From positions 124,001 through 188,000 of the forward strand of contig NZ_LMOI01000022.1 of NCBI RefSeq assembly GCF_001423525.1: DNA of 64,000 nucleotides. The letters are read 5' to 3'. The stretch comes from Arthrobacter sp. Leaf137 (GTDB lineage: Bacteria > Actinomycetota > Actinomycetes > Actinomycetales > Micrococcaceae). The notes under the pieces are model-generated. The model did not search any database. It was not told where the DNA came from and saw nothing but the letters and a program-made list of their open reading frames with translations. A program made the position numbers and the translations under genes. Positions 45,859-54,943 of this stretch are shown piece by piece; within the stretch, counting starts at the first letter, position 1, and every line of letters begins with the position of its first letter.

Positions 45859-47157
45859 TTAGGCAGGATCCTCCACCTTGTCGGGCGCTGGCTCCACGGT
45901 AGTGTTCCGGGAGTCGCCGGCCGGGGACGGGTGGATCTGGCGGACCGGGCGCGGCTCCAGCCAGGTGCGTTCCCGGGGTCCCGGCGGATAGGCGTGCTTC
46001 TTGCCCGCGATGGTGATCACCAGTGCGGCCAGCACAGGCAGCGCGGCAGCCACGGGCACCAGCATAGGGCCGCCGGCCACCAGCGCGCCGGAACCGTACA
46101 GGGCGCCCACGGTGATGCCCAGCTGGATGGTCAGCACAGTGAGGCCATTGGCCGCTTCGCTGTACTCGCCGCCGGCGCGGAGGATGGCGGACTGGTTGTA
46201 GATGCCGATGGCCCCCAGTCCGGCTCCCCAGACGGTCATCAGGACCAGGGCCAGCGGAAGGTTGCCTACCGCCAGAGGCAGCAATGCCATCGAGACGGCG
46301 ATCGCCGCCGTCGTGATCATCAGTGATCGCCGCGGCCGCGAGTCCACGGTGAGTCCCGCGACCCAGATACCCAGCAGGCCTGAGGCGCCGAGAACGGTAA
46401 GCGCCAGGCTGGTGGCGTACTCCGGCAGGGCGGCTTCACGGATGAACGGGGCAATGTAGGTGAACAGCGCGAAGTGGGCCAGTACCAGCAGCGGCCAGGC
46501 CGTGGCCACCGCCTTGACGCCGGGTTCGGCGATGGCGCGCCGGATGGACGGCCGGACGGTATCGGAAATCCGCTGCACCCGCGGCAGCATGAAGAACGCC
46601 AGGGCGGTCAGGAGCAGGCCGAATCCTGCAAGGACCAGGAACGCCGCCCGCCAGCCGAGCAGTCCGCCCAGGGCCGTACCCACCGGCGCGCCAATGGCCA
46701 GGCCCAGGCTGTTGCCGCTGAAGACGATGGCCAGCGCCTTGCCCACCTGGTTCGCCGGAACCACCCGGGTCACGAACGGCGCCATGGTGGTCCACAGCAG
46801 CCCGTGCGCCAGCCCGCCCACCATCCGGGCGATCATCGCTGTGGTGAAATCCGGGGAAAGCCCCACCCAGGCGTTGCTGGCCGCGAACGTCAGGACCAGC
46901 CCCACCAGCAGGGTGTGCCGGGGAATCCGCGCCAGCAGCCGGGCGACCGGAACCACGGTCACCACGATGACGGCGGCATAGGCTGCGGCGAGGTACCCGG
47001 CAACGGGTTCGGTCACGTTCAGGCCGGCGCTGATCTGCGGCAGCAGGCCCGAGGGGAGGAGTTCCGTGGTGATGGCGGTGAAGGCAATGGTTGCCAGGAC
47101 CAGGAGGGCGGCGTAGGGAAAACGGGCAGGGGCGGGCGCGGAAGTCGCGGAGGACAT
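45859..47157 (-). CDS. MFS transporter (AraJ/YdhP type)
   Basis: 432 residues from ATG 47157. About twelve hydrophobic segments; TELLPSGLLPQIS and GLAHGLLWTTMAPFVTRVV are typical of the arabinose-efflux/YdhP-like group. A disordered C-terminal tail of about 45 residues follows the last helix. Probably exports a small sugar-like or drug molecule. It ends four bases after the cupin stop, convergent. A longer frame upstream is not supported. Confidence 0.82.
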   Translation of the reverse strand: MSSATSAPAPARFPYAALLVLATIAFTAITTELLPSGLLPQISAGLNVTEPVAGYLAAAYAAVIVVTVVPVARLLARIPRHTLLVGLVLTFAASNAWVGLSPDFTTAMIARMVGGLAHGLLWTTMAPFVTRVVPANQVGKALAIVFSGNSLGLAIGAPVGTALGGLLGWRAAFLVLAGFGLLLTALAFFMLPRVQRISDTVRPSIRRAIAEPGVKAVATAWPLLVLAHFALFTYIAPFIREAALPEYATSLALTVLGASGLLGIWVAGLTVDSRPRRSLMITTAAIAVSMALLPLAVGNLPLALVLMTVWGAGLGAIGIYNQSAILRAGGEYSEAANGLTVLTIQLGITVGALYGSGALVAGGPMLVPVAAALPVLAALVITIAGKKHAYPPGPRERTWLEPRPVRQIHPSPAGDSRNTTVEPAPDKVEDPA

Positions 47158-47444
47158 GGGGGAGCGGATCCATTCAAGGGGGAGGGTTGGAACGCGGCTC
47201 GCTGGCCGGACAATTCCTGCCTTAAATTTACAGGATCCGGGGTCCTGAAATCGACATGGTGACGGCTGCGGCGGGGCGTCCGAAGGGTGGTCACGGCAGC
47301 TGCCCAAGGGTGGCCAGACAGTACGTTGGTAGGACTGCAGGTCAGCGGCGCGACGTGGACCGCAGACCGTGATTCGAGGGAAGGCAACATGAGCATTTGT
47401 GGAACGGTTCGCCAGGCTCTGCGTGTAGAACTGGCGGACGTGGC

Positions 47445-48377
47445 ATGAGCTCCCGGTTGCGGGTGAGCCTGCCCAGCCGGGAACTGATGGAGGCACTTGA
47501 ACCGGCCAACGGCGTCGAGATTGTCCTTTGGGACCTCACCGGCCCCGCTCCCGAAGGCCGGCTGGACCTGCTGGTGCCTCCCTACATGGGCAGCGCCGGT
47601 GCGCTGGCAGCGCTGGAGGGCGCGGACGTGGGCCTGGTGCAGAGCCAGTCCATCGGGTACGACGGCGTCGCGGACGTGCTGCCCGCCGGCGTCGCCTTCG
47701 CCAATGCCGCGGGAGTCCACGAGACGTCGACGGCGGAGCTCGCCTTGGGCATGATGATCGCCGCGCAGCGCGGGATCCCGGAGTTCGCCCGCCACCAGGC
47801 CACGGGCTATTGGGACCGGGGCCAGCGTCCCAGCCTGGCCGACCGGCGGGTGCTGCTGGTGGGCTACGGCGGCGTAGGCAAAGCCATCGAGGCACGGCTG
47901 CTGCCGTTCGAAACCGAGGTGACACGCCTGGCCAGCCGTGCCCGCCGGGATGCCGCGGGAACCATCCACGGTATCGATGCCCTGTTCGGCCAGCTGCCGC
48001 TCCACGACATTGTTGTGGTGAGCGTGCCGCTGAGTGAGGACACCCGCCAGCTGGTGGACGCGAAGTTCCTGGCTGCGATGCCGGATGGTGCCCTGCTGGT
48101 GAATGTGGCCCGCGGACAGGTTGCGGATACCGAAGCGCTCCTGGCCGAGACTGCCTCAGGCAGGCTCCGCGCCGCGCTGGATGTCACGGACCCGGAACCG
48201 CTGCCGGCAGGCCACCCGCTGTGGACCACCCCCGGCGTGCTCATCACCCCGCACGTGGGCGGTGCAAGCTCGGCGATGTTCCCTCGAATGGTCAAGCTGG
48301 TGCGCCAGCAGATCGGCCTCCTCCTCGAGGGCAAGGACCCGGTCAACGTGGTGCTGGGTGGACCGGCCAGCGGCTAG
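47445..48377 (+). CDS. D-isomer-specific 2-hydroxyacid dehydrogenase
   Basis: 310 residues from ATG 47445. NAD-binding VGYGGVGKAIEARL, catalytic Arg in LVNVARGQVADT, Glu in DVTDPEPLP, and His in TPHVGGASS, in the order and spacing of the family. The N-terminal substrate domain starts with a short SSRLRVSLPS strand. Which acid is used (glyoxylate, hydroxypyruvate, phosphoglycerate-like) cannot be told. Divergent from the MFS gene at 47157. Confidence 0.9.
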   Translation: MSSRLRVSLPSRELMEALEPANGVEIVLWDLTGPAPEGRLDLLVPPYMGSAGALAALEGADVGLVQSQSIGYDGVADVLPAGVAFANAAGVHETSTAELALGMMIAAQRGIPEFARHQATGYWDRGQRPSLADRRVLLVGYGGVGKAIEARLLPFETEVTRLASRARRDAAGTIHGIDALFGQLPLHDIVVVSVPLSEDTRQLVDAKFLAAMPDGALLVNVARGQVADTEALLAETASGRLRAALDVTDPEPLPAGHPLWTTPGVLITPHVGGASSAMFPRMVKLVRQQIGLLLEGKDPVNVVLGGPASG

Positions 48378-48460
48378 GTGGCGGCGACGCCACTGCGGCT
48401 ACCCGCAGTGGCATCGTGGCGGCCTGTTCAGGGCTGCTTCCGGACTCCTATGCTGGGTCC

Positions 48461-48931
48461 ATGTCTACGTATGAGGTCCGCCGCAGCTCGGTCATCCCTG
48501 CCGCCCCGGAAGATATCTTCCCCCTGGTCAACAGCTTTCGTGAGTGGGGAGCGTGGTCCCCGTGGGAGAAAGTGGACCCCGGCATGAGCCGCCGCTACTA
48601 CGGCCCCGCATCGGGTACGGGAGCGGGGTATGAGTGGAGCGGCAACCGGAAGGCCGGCAGCGGCACCATGGAGATCGTCGAGTCGGTGCCCTCCAGCACC
48701 GTCGGCATCCGCCTCCAGTTCACTAAGCCGTTCAAGGCCCTGAACCCCACCACCTTCACGTTCACGCCTGTCCCCGGCGGCACCGAGGTCACGTGGAAGA
48801 TGACCGGCGAAAACAAGGGCGCCGCGAAGATCTTCGCCTTCTTCATCAACATGGACAAGATGGTGGGCTCGGACTTTGAACGCGGCCTCACCTCGCTGGC
48901 GTCGGCAGTGGCGGCAAAAAAGAACAGCTGA
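48461..48931 (+). CDS. SRPBCC-family (polyketide cyclase-like) protein
   Basis: 156 residues from ATG 48461. Single START-like fold: VRRSSVIPAAPEDIFPLV, WGAWSPWEKVDPGM, GYEWSGNRKAGSGTMEIVE and a long C-terminal helix (SDFERGLTSLASAV). It could bind or transport a hydrophobic ligand; no catalytic residues are identifiable. It lies 83 bases after the dehydrogenase. The next gene begins nine bases on. Confidence 0.85.
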   Translation: MSTYEVRRSSVIPAAPEDIFPLVNSFREWGAWSPWEKVDPGMSRRYYGPASGTGAGYEWSGNRKAGSGTMEIVESVPSSTVGIRLQFTKPFKALNPTTFTFTPVPGGTEVTWKMTGENKGAAKIFAFFINMDKMVGSDFERGLTSLASAVAAKKNS

Positions 48932-48939
48932 GGCCACCC

Positions 48940-49284
48940 GTGGGAAGCGTTGTCGACGCGCTCGCGGAACTGCCCGAGCCCAGCCGGAGCTGCCTTCAGC
49001 ACATCGTGGCGGTGGCCCGTTCCGTGGCGCCGGAGGCCACCGAAGGCATGAGCTACGGCATGCCCGCGCTCAAGCTCGACGGCAAACCGCTGGTGGGGGT
49101 GGTGGCCGGCGCCAGGCATCTGTCCATCTTCCCGTTTTCGCCGGCGGTGGTGGAGGCTGTGGCCGGCCGCCTGGACGGTTACTCGCTGTCCAAGGGCACC
49201 ATCCGCTTCACCGCCGAGCAGCCACTTCCGGACAAGGTAGTTGAAGAGATCGTCCGACGCCGGATGGCTGAGATCCGGCCCTGA
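48940..49284 (+). CDS. DUF1801-family (YdhG-like) protein
   Basis: 114 residues from GTG 48940. EGMSYGMPALKLDGKPLVGVVAGARHLSIFP is the typical DUF1801 core, a small fold related to the iron-chaperone frataxin-like YdhG proteins. It begins nine bases after the SRPBCC gene, so the two are probably co-translated. The function in actinobacteria is unknown. Confidence 0.85.
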   Translation: MGSVVDALAELPEPSRSCLQHIVAVARSVAPEATEGMSYGMPALKLDGKPLVGVVAGARHLSIFPFSPAVVEAVAGRLDGYSLSKGTIRFTAEQPLPDKVVEEIVRRRMAEIRP

Positions 49285-49360
49285 ACCCGCTCAACTGGTC
49301 CTCAGTTGTTCATCCCCGAACGCCCTTACCGTGGCGCTGCGGGGCGCCTACGCTGGCCCC

Positions 49361-49684
49361 ATGGCTGATACTTTTGCGTCCCTCGTGGACACGTTCAAGA
49401 ATGTGGGAGTCGCCAAGGCCTACGGCACGCCGGTGAGCGTGGGAGGCCAGGAGATCGTGCCGGTGGCGCTGGTTTCCTTCGGTTTCGGCGGCGGCAGTGA
49501 GCCCGGCGATGGCGCGTCCGGCGGTGGCGGCGGAGGAATGGTGATGCCGGTGGGCGTCTACACCACCGTCGATGGCCGGACGGTCTTCCGGCCCAACACC
49601 CTCGCCCTGCTCGCATGCCTGGTGCCGCTGGTCGCCGTGGCCGGGACCGCGCTGCGACGCGCCATTGCCGCTGCACGGAAGTAG
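49361..49684 (+). CDS. GerW/YtfJ-like small protein
   Basis: 107 residues from ATG 49361. VAKAYGTPVSVGGQEIVPVALVSFGFGGGSE, a Gly-rich stretch (GASGGGGGGMVMPVG), and VDGRTVFRPN are typical of the GerW/YtfJ family, named from Bacillus spores but common in non-sporing actinobacteria. A hydrophobic C-terminal segment (LALLACLVPLVAVAG) may anchor it to the membrane. Its role here is unknown. Confidence 0.8.
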   Translation: MADTFASLVDTFKNVGVAKAYGTPVSVGGQEIVPVALVSFGFGGGSEPGDGASGGGGGGMVMPVGVYTTVDGRTVFRPNTLALLACLVPLVAVAGTALRRAIAAARK

Positions 49685-49999
49685 TGCCGCAGCCCGCCGT
49701 CGTACCCTTCCGCGGCTCGTCTGGCCGCGTGCCGGCGTCGCTGGTTCCATGGCATCCGCGCACGGAATATTCCCCTATATCGCTCCGGCCAAAGCAGTTC
49801 CATAATGGCCTCATAGGCTTCGGGGACCCTCCCCGCCAATGCGACCTGTGATGGCCGGGGCGCAGGAGAGTCCCAGGTGGCAGCCCCGGTGTCGGCGCAG
49901 CGGGCGGTCACGCGGCCCGCCAGATCTCCGGCAGGGACCTCGCGGACCGTTACAGGGGGAGAGCACCGCCATCGCAAGATTGCACCAAGGAGATTTGTC
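49685..49999. other. Intergenic stretch without evident gene
   Basis: 315 bases between the GerW-like gene and the VOC gene. The part ahead of 49987 holds the ribosome site (AAGGAG) and presumably the promoter of the VOC gene. AT-rich spots near 49769-49785 (AATATTCCCCTATAT) stand out. I see no repeat or RNA motif. Confidence 0.45.
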
Positions 50000-50386
50000 A
50001 TGCTCAAGGATTCGCAGGTCATGGCAGTACTGCCCGCCAAGGACATCGACCGGGCAAAGGAGTTCTACCGCGACAAGCTGGGACTCGAGCCCAGCCAGAC
50101 CATTGAAGGGGATAACCTCATCTACCAGTGCGGCAACGGCACAGCGTTCCTGCTCTACCAGACTGACAATGCCGGCACGGCGAAGAATACCCAGATGGGA
50201 TGGGGAGTGGCGGACGTCGAAAAGGAAGTGGAGGAACTGCGCGGCCGCGGCGTGGTCTTCGAGGACTACGACATGCCCGGGCTCAAGACCGAGAACGGCA
50301 TCGCCACCATGGAAGGCATGGGCCAGGGGGCCTGGTTCCTCGACAGTGAGGGCAACATCCTCAACATCTCGTCGATGCCGATGTAG
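50000..50386 (+). CDS. VOC-family (glyoxalase/bleomycin-resistance-like) protein
   Basis: 128 residues from ATG 50000, seven bases after AAGGAG. AVLPAKDIDRAKEFYRDKLGLE and the repeat module WFLDSEGNILNISS are the paired beta-alpha-beta-beta-beta units of the VOC fold. A metal-binding His/Glu set is incomplete, so it may be a binding rather than catalytic member. Stands alone. Confidence 0.88.
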   Translation: MLKDSQVMAVLPAKDIDRAKEFYRDKLGLEPSQTIEGDNLIYQCGNGTAFLLYQTDNAGTAKNTQMGWGVADVEKEVEELRGRGVVFEDYDMPGLKTENGIATMEGMGQGAWFLDSEGNILNISSMPM

Positions 50387-50518
50387 CCGCGGGCCCAACA
50401 CACAGCAACGGACGACGCCGGCCGCCGCCTCCCGCGGCATCCCCACCCGGGGTGCCGGGCGGGCGGAAGGCCGGTGCCGCCGTCGTACGACTTCTTCCGG
50501 CCGATCTTTTCCTGCGGG

Positions 50519-51016
50519 TCAGCCGTTGAGGATCTGTTCGCGCAGGATGTCCGCGTGGCCGCAGTGCTGCGCGATCTCCCGGATCATGTGCAGGTACACC
50601 CAGCGAAGGGGCAGCGGGCCGCGGCGGTTGCCCCGGACCTCGTCGTCGAGGTCAAGCCCGGATGCCGACTGCCGGGATGCCTCGCACGCCTGGCGGTAGG
50701 CATTCCGGATGCTGGCGATGGTGTCCTGCCCGCCGAGGATGAAGGATTCGTCCGGGGTGGCCGGAATGCCGATCTCGGCCCGGGACCGCCCCGTGATGGC
50801 TTCGTCGAACCAGACCTTTTCGACGAATGCCGCGTGCTTGACCAGCCCCAGCAGGGTGGTCCTGGACCGCACCAGGGACCGGCGGGCCTGCTCCTCCGTC
50901 AGGCCATCCAGGCAGGCTTCCAACATGGCGCGGTGCTGGTCCAGGAACGCCTCGAACTGCGCACGGGCGGGCTGGTTGATGACGTCGTCGGGCGTCAGGG
51001 AGGAGACTGCAGGCAT
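50519..51016 (-). CDS. DinB-family protein (DUF664-like)
   Basis: 165 residues from ATG 51016. Four-helix DinB/DUF664 pattern: ARAQFEAFLDQHRAMLEACLDGLTEEQAR, LLGLVKHAAFVEKVWFDEAI and LRWVYLHMIREIAQHCGHADILREQI, giving the three-His metal site. Many actinobacterial members are mycothiol-dependent S-transferases. No partner gene adjacent; transcribed in the same direction as the MFS/MarR pair but separate. Confidence 0.88.
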   Translation of the reverse strand: MPAVSSLTPDDVINQPARAQFEAFLDQHRAMLEACLDGLTEEQARRSLVRSRTTLLGLVKHAAFVEKVWFDEAITGRSRAEIGIPATPDESFILGGQDTIASIRNAYRQACEASRQSASGLDLDDEVRGNRRGPLPLRWVYLHMIREIAQHCGHADILREQILNG

Positions 51017-51145
51017 GGCTGCAGTATGCCACGCCCCATGCGGGCCCGGTACGTTCGGAAAGGAAAGCCGATGGCTGGGAAACCGGGGGACGGTGCCGGC
51101 GGTGGAGATCTCCGTGGACATCGTGCGCAAGGCGTGACCGGGTGG

Positions 51146-52405
51146 TCAGACTGCGGCTTCGCGCTTGCCGCTGAAAGCGATGCGGACCGCCCGGCGGAGG
51201 CTGAGCTTGCTCCGGCGGCTGACCACAATCACGGCGGCCAGCCCGGTCAGCAGGACCACCAGGCCGCCCACCGCCACGGACCAGCGGGCGCCGAATTCGC
51301 TGCCCACCCAGCCGATCAGCGGCGAGCCCAAGGCCGTGCCGCCCTGCAGGATGGCCAGGTAGAGGGCCAGCACCCGGCCGCGGAACTTTGGCTCCACGGA
51401 GAGCTGGATGCTGGTGTTGCAGCTGTTCAGGAACGTGATCGACGCCAGGCCCACGGGAATCAGCACGGCAGTGTAGAGCCAGAACGACGGCGCCACGCTG
51501 GCTACCAGCGTGAAGATCCCCAGGCCCAGGGCGCCGCCCAGCAGGAACCGCAGCCGCGGCCGCGCGCGCCGGGCGGCCAGCAGTGCGCCGGCCAGGGTGC
51601 CGACGGCCATGATGGAGCCCAACAGGCCGAACTCGCCCGGCCCCGCGTGGAATTCGGTGGTGGCCATGAGGGCGTTCGTGATGGGGAAATTCATGCCGAA
51701 AGCCCCGAGGATCCCCACCAGGACCATGATCAGGACGAGGTCCGGCCGCCGCTTCACGTACCGCATGCCCTCAGTAACCTGGTGTTTGCCGCGCTCTGCC
51801 CGCACGGTGGGCACAAGCTCGGAGGTACGGATGAAGAACAGGGACCAGATCACCGCCGCGTAGCTGGCGGCGTTGAGCAGGAACACCGGCCCGGTGCCCA
51901 CCCAGGCGATCAGGACGCCGGCGACGGCCGGACCTGTGAGGCGGGCGGTGTTGAAGGATGCCGAGTTCAGGGCCACGGCGTTGGAGATGTTGTCCTGGCC
52001 CACCAGTTCCGAGACAAAGGACTGCCGCGCCGGGGCATCGATGGCGCTGGCAATGCCCAGGCACAAGGCGGCGAGGTAGGCATGCCACAGCTGGGCCGTG
52101 CCGGTGACTACCAGCAAACCGATGGCCAGGCCGGTGATGCCCATGGCCAGCTGGGTCCACAGCAGGATGACGCGTTTGCGGTAGCGGTCTGCCAGGACTC
52201 CGCCGTAGGGGCCAAGCAGCAGCATTGGCAGGAACTGCAGGCCGGTGGTGATGCCGACGGCAGCGCCGTCGTGGTTGGTCAGGACGGTGAGCACCAGCCA
52301 GTCCTGGGCGATGCGCTGCATCCAGGTGCCCACGTTGGAGACCAGGGCACCGCCGGCCCAGATCCGGTAGTTGCGGTTTTCGAGGGCGCGGAACATCTGG
52401 CTCAC
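51146..52405 (-). CDS. MFS transporter (EntS/MFS_3 type)
   Basis: 419 residues with about twelve helices. NRNYRIWAGGALVSNVGTWMQRIAQDWLVL is the N-terminal signature of the EntS-like MFS_3 group, and GGVLADRYRKRVIL the loop 2-3 motif. Its ATG overlaps the stop of the MarR gene by four bases (ATGA), so it is co-translated with and regulated by that repressor. Probably a multidrug or small-molecule exporter; substrate unknown. Confidence 0.88.
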   Translation of the reverse strand: MSQMFRALENRNYRIWAGGALVSNVGTWMQRIAQDWLVLTVLTNHDGAAVGITTGLQFLPMLLLGPYGGVLADRYRKRVILLWTQLAMGITGLAIGLLVVTGTAQLWHAYLAALCLGIASAIDAPARQSFVSELVGQDNISNAVALNSASFNTARLTGPAVAGVLIAWVGTGPVFLLNAASYAAVIWSLFFIRTSELVPTVRAERGKHQVTEGMRYVKRRPDLVLIMVLVGILGAFGMNFPITNALMATTEFHAGPGEFGLLGSIMAVGTLAGALLAARRARPRLRFLLGGALGLGIFTLVASVAPSFWLYTAVLIPVGLASITFLNSCNTSIQLSVEPKFRGRVLALYLAILQGGTALGSPLIGWVGSEFGARWSVAVGGLVVLLTGLAAVIVVSRRSKLSLRRAVRIAFSGKREAAV

Positions 52406-52860
52406 TTGCCGCTCATTTCCTGCATGATGCGTGCGGCGCGGCTGAGGATGTCACGGTCTTCTGCACTGAGGCCTGCCACGCGCTGTGCCAGCCAGGCGGT
52501 GCGCTGTTCCCTGGCCTCCGCGAGGACGTCCCTGCCGGCATCGGTGATGTCGATCCGGACCTGCCGGCCGTCGTCGGGATGCTGGGTCCTGGTGACGAAG
52601 CCCTGGTCGGCGAGGGCGTTGACGATGCGGGTCATGGACGGGGCCTGCACATGCTCGCGGTCGGCGAGTTCGCGGAGGGTCCGGGCGCCGTCACCGTTCA
52701 GGACGGCGAGGACGGTGTACTGGCCGGGGGTGATGACCTCGCCGGTGGCCTCGACGCGGAGCCGGCGCGAGGTGCGCATCACGGCCGTGCGGAGGTCGAT
52801 GGCGAGGGTGTCCGGGGTGATCTGCGGAGTTTCTTTGGTCTTGGTCTCGGTGGGGGCCAT
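52402..52860 (-). CDS. MarR-family transcriptional regulator
   Basis: 152 residues from ATG 52860. Winged helix: GQYTVLAVLNGDGARTLRELADREHVQAPSMTRIVNALADQGFVTRTQHPDDGRQVRIDITDAGRD, the MarR recognition helix and wing with Asp-Arg. It leads the MFS exporter gene by a four-base overlap. Two tandem TTAGNNCTGCTAA motifs upstream are the probable operator. Likely a ligand-released repressor of the exporter. Confidence 0.92.
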   Translation of the reverse strand: MAPTETKTKETPQITPDTLAIDLRTAVMRTSRRLRVEATGEVITPGQYTVLAVLNGDGARTLRELADREHVQAPSMTRIVNALADQGFVTRTQHPDDGRQVRIDITDAGRDVLAEAREQRTAWLAQRVAGLSAEDRDILSRAARIMQEMSGK

Positions 52861-52902
52861 ATGGGCGGGTGCGCCTCCTGGAGCAATCGGCTCATTATTT
52901 GC

Positions 52903-52928
52903 TTAGCACTGCTAATTAGTTCTGCTAA
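52903..52928. promoter_or_regulatory. Tandem TTAGNNCTGCTAA operator for MarR-MFS
   Basis: Two adjacent 13-base motifs, TTAGCACTGCTAA (52903-52915) and TTAGTTCTGCTAA (52916-52928), each with TTAG/CTAA inverted ends. They sit 43-68 bases upstream of the MarR start in an AT-rich island, as expected for repressor sites over a promoter. Confidence 0.65.
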
Positions 52929-53013
52929 CTATCATCCTCCTTCTTGTTGCTGGCGGCAACCTTTTTTGGTGTGGTTCCGCTAACGTCCAGCCCGCGGCGC
53001 GGTCCTTGGCACA

Positions 53014-53532
53014 ATGGACGGCGTGACTGGGCGCAGAACTGATAAGAACCGCAACTCCGGGCTGACCTGGAAGGGGAAGCTGAACCTGGCGGTGACTGTG
53101 CTGGTTCTCCTGCTGGGACCGGTCATGATTGGCCTGGGCAGTTTCATGATCGGCGCTGACGAGGACCTGGCGCGGAGCGGCGTCCAGGCAACAGGCACCA
53201 TTGTGCATTTCGACGACGTCACCAAGGCCTCGGAGCGCAGGATGAAAGTGGAGTTCACATCCGGCGACGGCGCCAGCCACGCGACGTGGGCCACCGTGGA
53301 CCACGACCAGTACCCGATCGTGGGTGACGCCACCACTGTCATTTACGCGGAGCACGATCCGGGCCGGGCCATCGTTCCGGGCTACGAGAGCGACGGCGTA
53401 TGGGTTCGTGGCGTGGGCACGGTCCTGACCTTCATCTTCGCAAGCCTGGGACTCGTCGTCGTCCTGCTGATGCTGGGCGCCTACCTCAAGGGGCGCTCGC
53501 AGAGGGGCAAGGATGCCCTGTCTCCTGAGTAG
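53014..53532 (+). CDS. DUF3592-family membrane protein
   Basis: 172 residues. Hydrophobic segments about 24-47 and about 135-157 flank an extracytoplasmic DUF3592 domain with GVQATGTIVHFDDVTKASERRMKVEFTSGDG and DHDQYPIVGDATTVIYAEHDPGRA. Family function unknown. It is divergent from the MarR operon. Confidence 0.82.
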   Translation: MDGVTGRRTDKNRNSGLTWKGKLNLAVTVLVLLLGPVMIGLGSFMIGADEDLARSGVQATGTIVHFDDVTKASERRMKVEFTSGDGASHATWATVDHDQYPIVGDATTVIYAEHDPGRAIVPGYESDGVWVRGVGTVLTFIFASLGLVVVLLMLGAYLKGRSQRGKDALSPE

Positions 53533-53600
53533 AGGTGGTTGGCCCGGTCCGCAGCCGGGTCTGGCAGGACTTGCGGGACCGGCGTAGGCTCTGCTCCACC

Positions 53601-54179
53601 ATGACCGAGCAGCAGCCTTATGAATCAGTCCGCCGCTATCCGCACTTCGAGCTGCGCCGCTACCCGGACTACGTCGTCGCGGAGGTGGCGGTGGCGGCGG
53701 ACTTTGACCGTGCAGGGAACGTGGCCTTCCGCCGCCTCTTCAACTACATCAGCGGGAACAACAAGGGCGGTGCCAAGCTGGCCATGACGGCGCCCGTTGT
53801 CCAGGAAGCCGGGCAGTCCCAAAAACTCGCGATGACCGCGCCGGTCATCCAGGCCGGCCCGCTCACCGGAGGCGGTGGATCTGCGGAATTCGTGGTGGCT
53901 TTCGTCCTGCCGGCCGGGCTGACGGCTGACACGGCTCCGGTCCCCACCGACCCCACCGTGAAGATTCGTGCGGTGCCGGGCTCCCTGGCCGCGGTACTGC
54001 GGTTTTCCGGCCGCGGCTCCGAGGCAAACTTCGAGCGCCGTAACAACGGACTCCAGGCCGCGCTCAGCCTCGCTGGACTCACGCCCCTGGGGGCACCCCG
54101 CTTCGCCCGCTTCGATCCGCCTTTCAAGCCGTGGTTCCTGCGGCGTAACGAAGTGGTTCAGGGCGTGCGCGAGGCCTAG
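53601..54179 (+). CDS. SOUL-family heme-binding protein
   Basis: 192 residues from ATG 53601. SOUL fold: YESVRRYPHFELRRYPDYVVAEV, FNYISGNNKGGAKLAMTAPVVQEAG with a repeated LAMTAP motif, and PVFVP-like VVAFVLPAGL. Family members bind heme or are simply conserved. No heme-coordinating His is certain. No neighbour suggests a pathway. Confidence 0.87.
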   Translation: MTEQQPYESVRRYPHFELRRYPDYVVAEVAVAADFDRAGNVAFRRLFNYISGNNKGGAKLAMTAPVVQEAGQSQKLAMTAPVIQAGPLTGGGGSAEFVVAFVLPAGLTADTAPVPTDPTVKIRAVPGSLAAVLRFSGRGSEANFERRNNGLQAALSLAGLTPLGAPRFARFDPPFKPWFLRRNEVVQGVREA

Positions 54180-54212
54180 GAGCGCGCGTCCGGCACTGAC
54201 TAGGCTGGGGCC

Positions 54213-54719
54213 ATGGATTACGTGCTTCGCCAGGCCGCCCCGGATGACGCCGAGAACGTCGTGCTGATGCATACGGCCGCGCACGAGGAAAGCTACGGGC
54301 ACCTGCTGTCGCCCGGCTTCTTCGCGGAGCGGCGACGGTCCGTCCCCGAACGCGTGGCCCGCCGTCGGCCGTATCTTGACGTTCCGCACCCGCGGATCCT
54401 TGCCGAGGACGCCAACGGGGAGATTGTCGGCTTGGCCGATGCCGGGCCCCCGCGCCATGAGGACGCCCCGTTTCCCCTGGAGCTCTACTCCATATTCGTC
54501 CTGGCCAGGGCGCAGGGGACAGGGCTGGGAACAGCGCTGCTGGCCGCCGCCCTCGGCGACGCTCCGGCATATCTGTGGGTGCTTGAGGACAACAAGAAGG
54601 CACAGGCTTTCTACCGCCGCCAGGGTTTTGCGTTCGACGGCGGACGCGGCCACCTGCCGCCCGAGTGGGAGGGCGTGCCGGAGCTGCGGATGGTCCGGGA
54701 CCGGCCGGGGAACGCTTAA
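54213..54719 (+). CDS. GNAT-family N-acetyltransferase
   Basis: 168 residues. LYSIFVLARAQGTGLGTALLAAAL is the acetyl-CoA-binding Q/RxxGxG/A segment; NKKAQAFYRRQGF is the typical fourth motif. It begins 33 bases after the SOUL gene. The substrate is unknown. Its stop overlaps by four bases the end of the opposing XRE-type regulator gene. Confidence 0.87.
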   Translation: MDYVLRQAAPDDAENVVLMHTAAHEESYGHLLSPGFFAERRRSVPERVARRRPYLDVPHPRILAEDANGEIVGLADAGPPRHEDAPFPLELYSIFVLARAQGTGLGTALLAAALGDAPAYLWVLEDNKKAQAFYRRQGFAFDGGRGHLPPEWEGVPELRMVRDRPGNA

Positions 54720-54943
54720 CCGGCGTGGTCCGTCACCAGCAGGTCTCCCACCTCGCAGTCCAGCGCACTGCAGACTGCGGCGAGGGTGGAAAACCTGATG
54801 GCCTTGGCGCGGCCGTTCTTCAGGACCGAGAGGTTCACCAGGCTGACGCCCACCCGCTTGCTGAGCTCGGTGAGCGTCATGCCGCGCTGCTCCAATAGTT
54901 CATCAAGCCTGCAGTGGATGCCGGTGGTTTCCTCCGTGGGCAT
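54716..54943 (-). CDS. XRE/YozG-type small DNA-binding regulator
   Basis: 75 residues. Helix-turn-helix MTLTELSKRVGVSLVNLSVLKNGRAKAIRFSTLAAVCSALDCEVGDLL, the YozG-type pattern. ATG 54943 shares one base with the stop of the DUF2975 gene (TGATG), a pairing typical of this family. It probably represses its own operon through the long palindrome at 55594-55630. Confidence 0.9.
   Translation of the reverse strand: MPTEETTGIHCRLDELLEQRGMTLTELSKRVGVSLVNLSVLKNGRAKAIRFSTLAAVCSALDCEVGDLLVTDHAG

Noticed and set aside
50474-52906. 810-codon plus-strand frame opposite DinB, MFS and MarR genes
   Set aside because: Covers three well-supported minus-strand genes; Gln/Gly/His-rich shadow.
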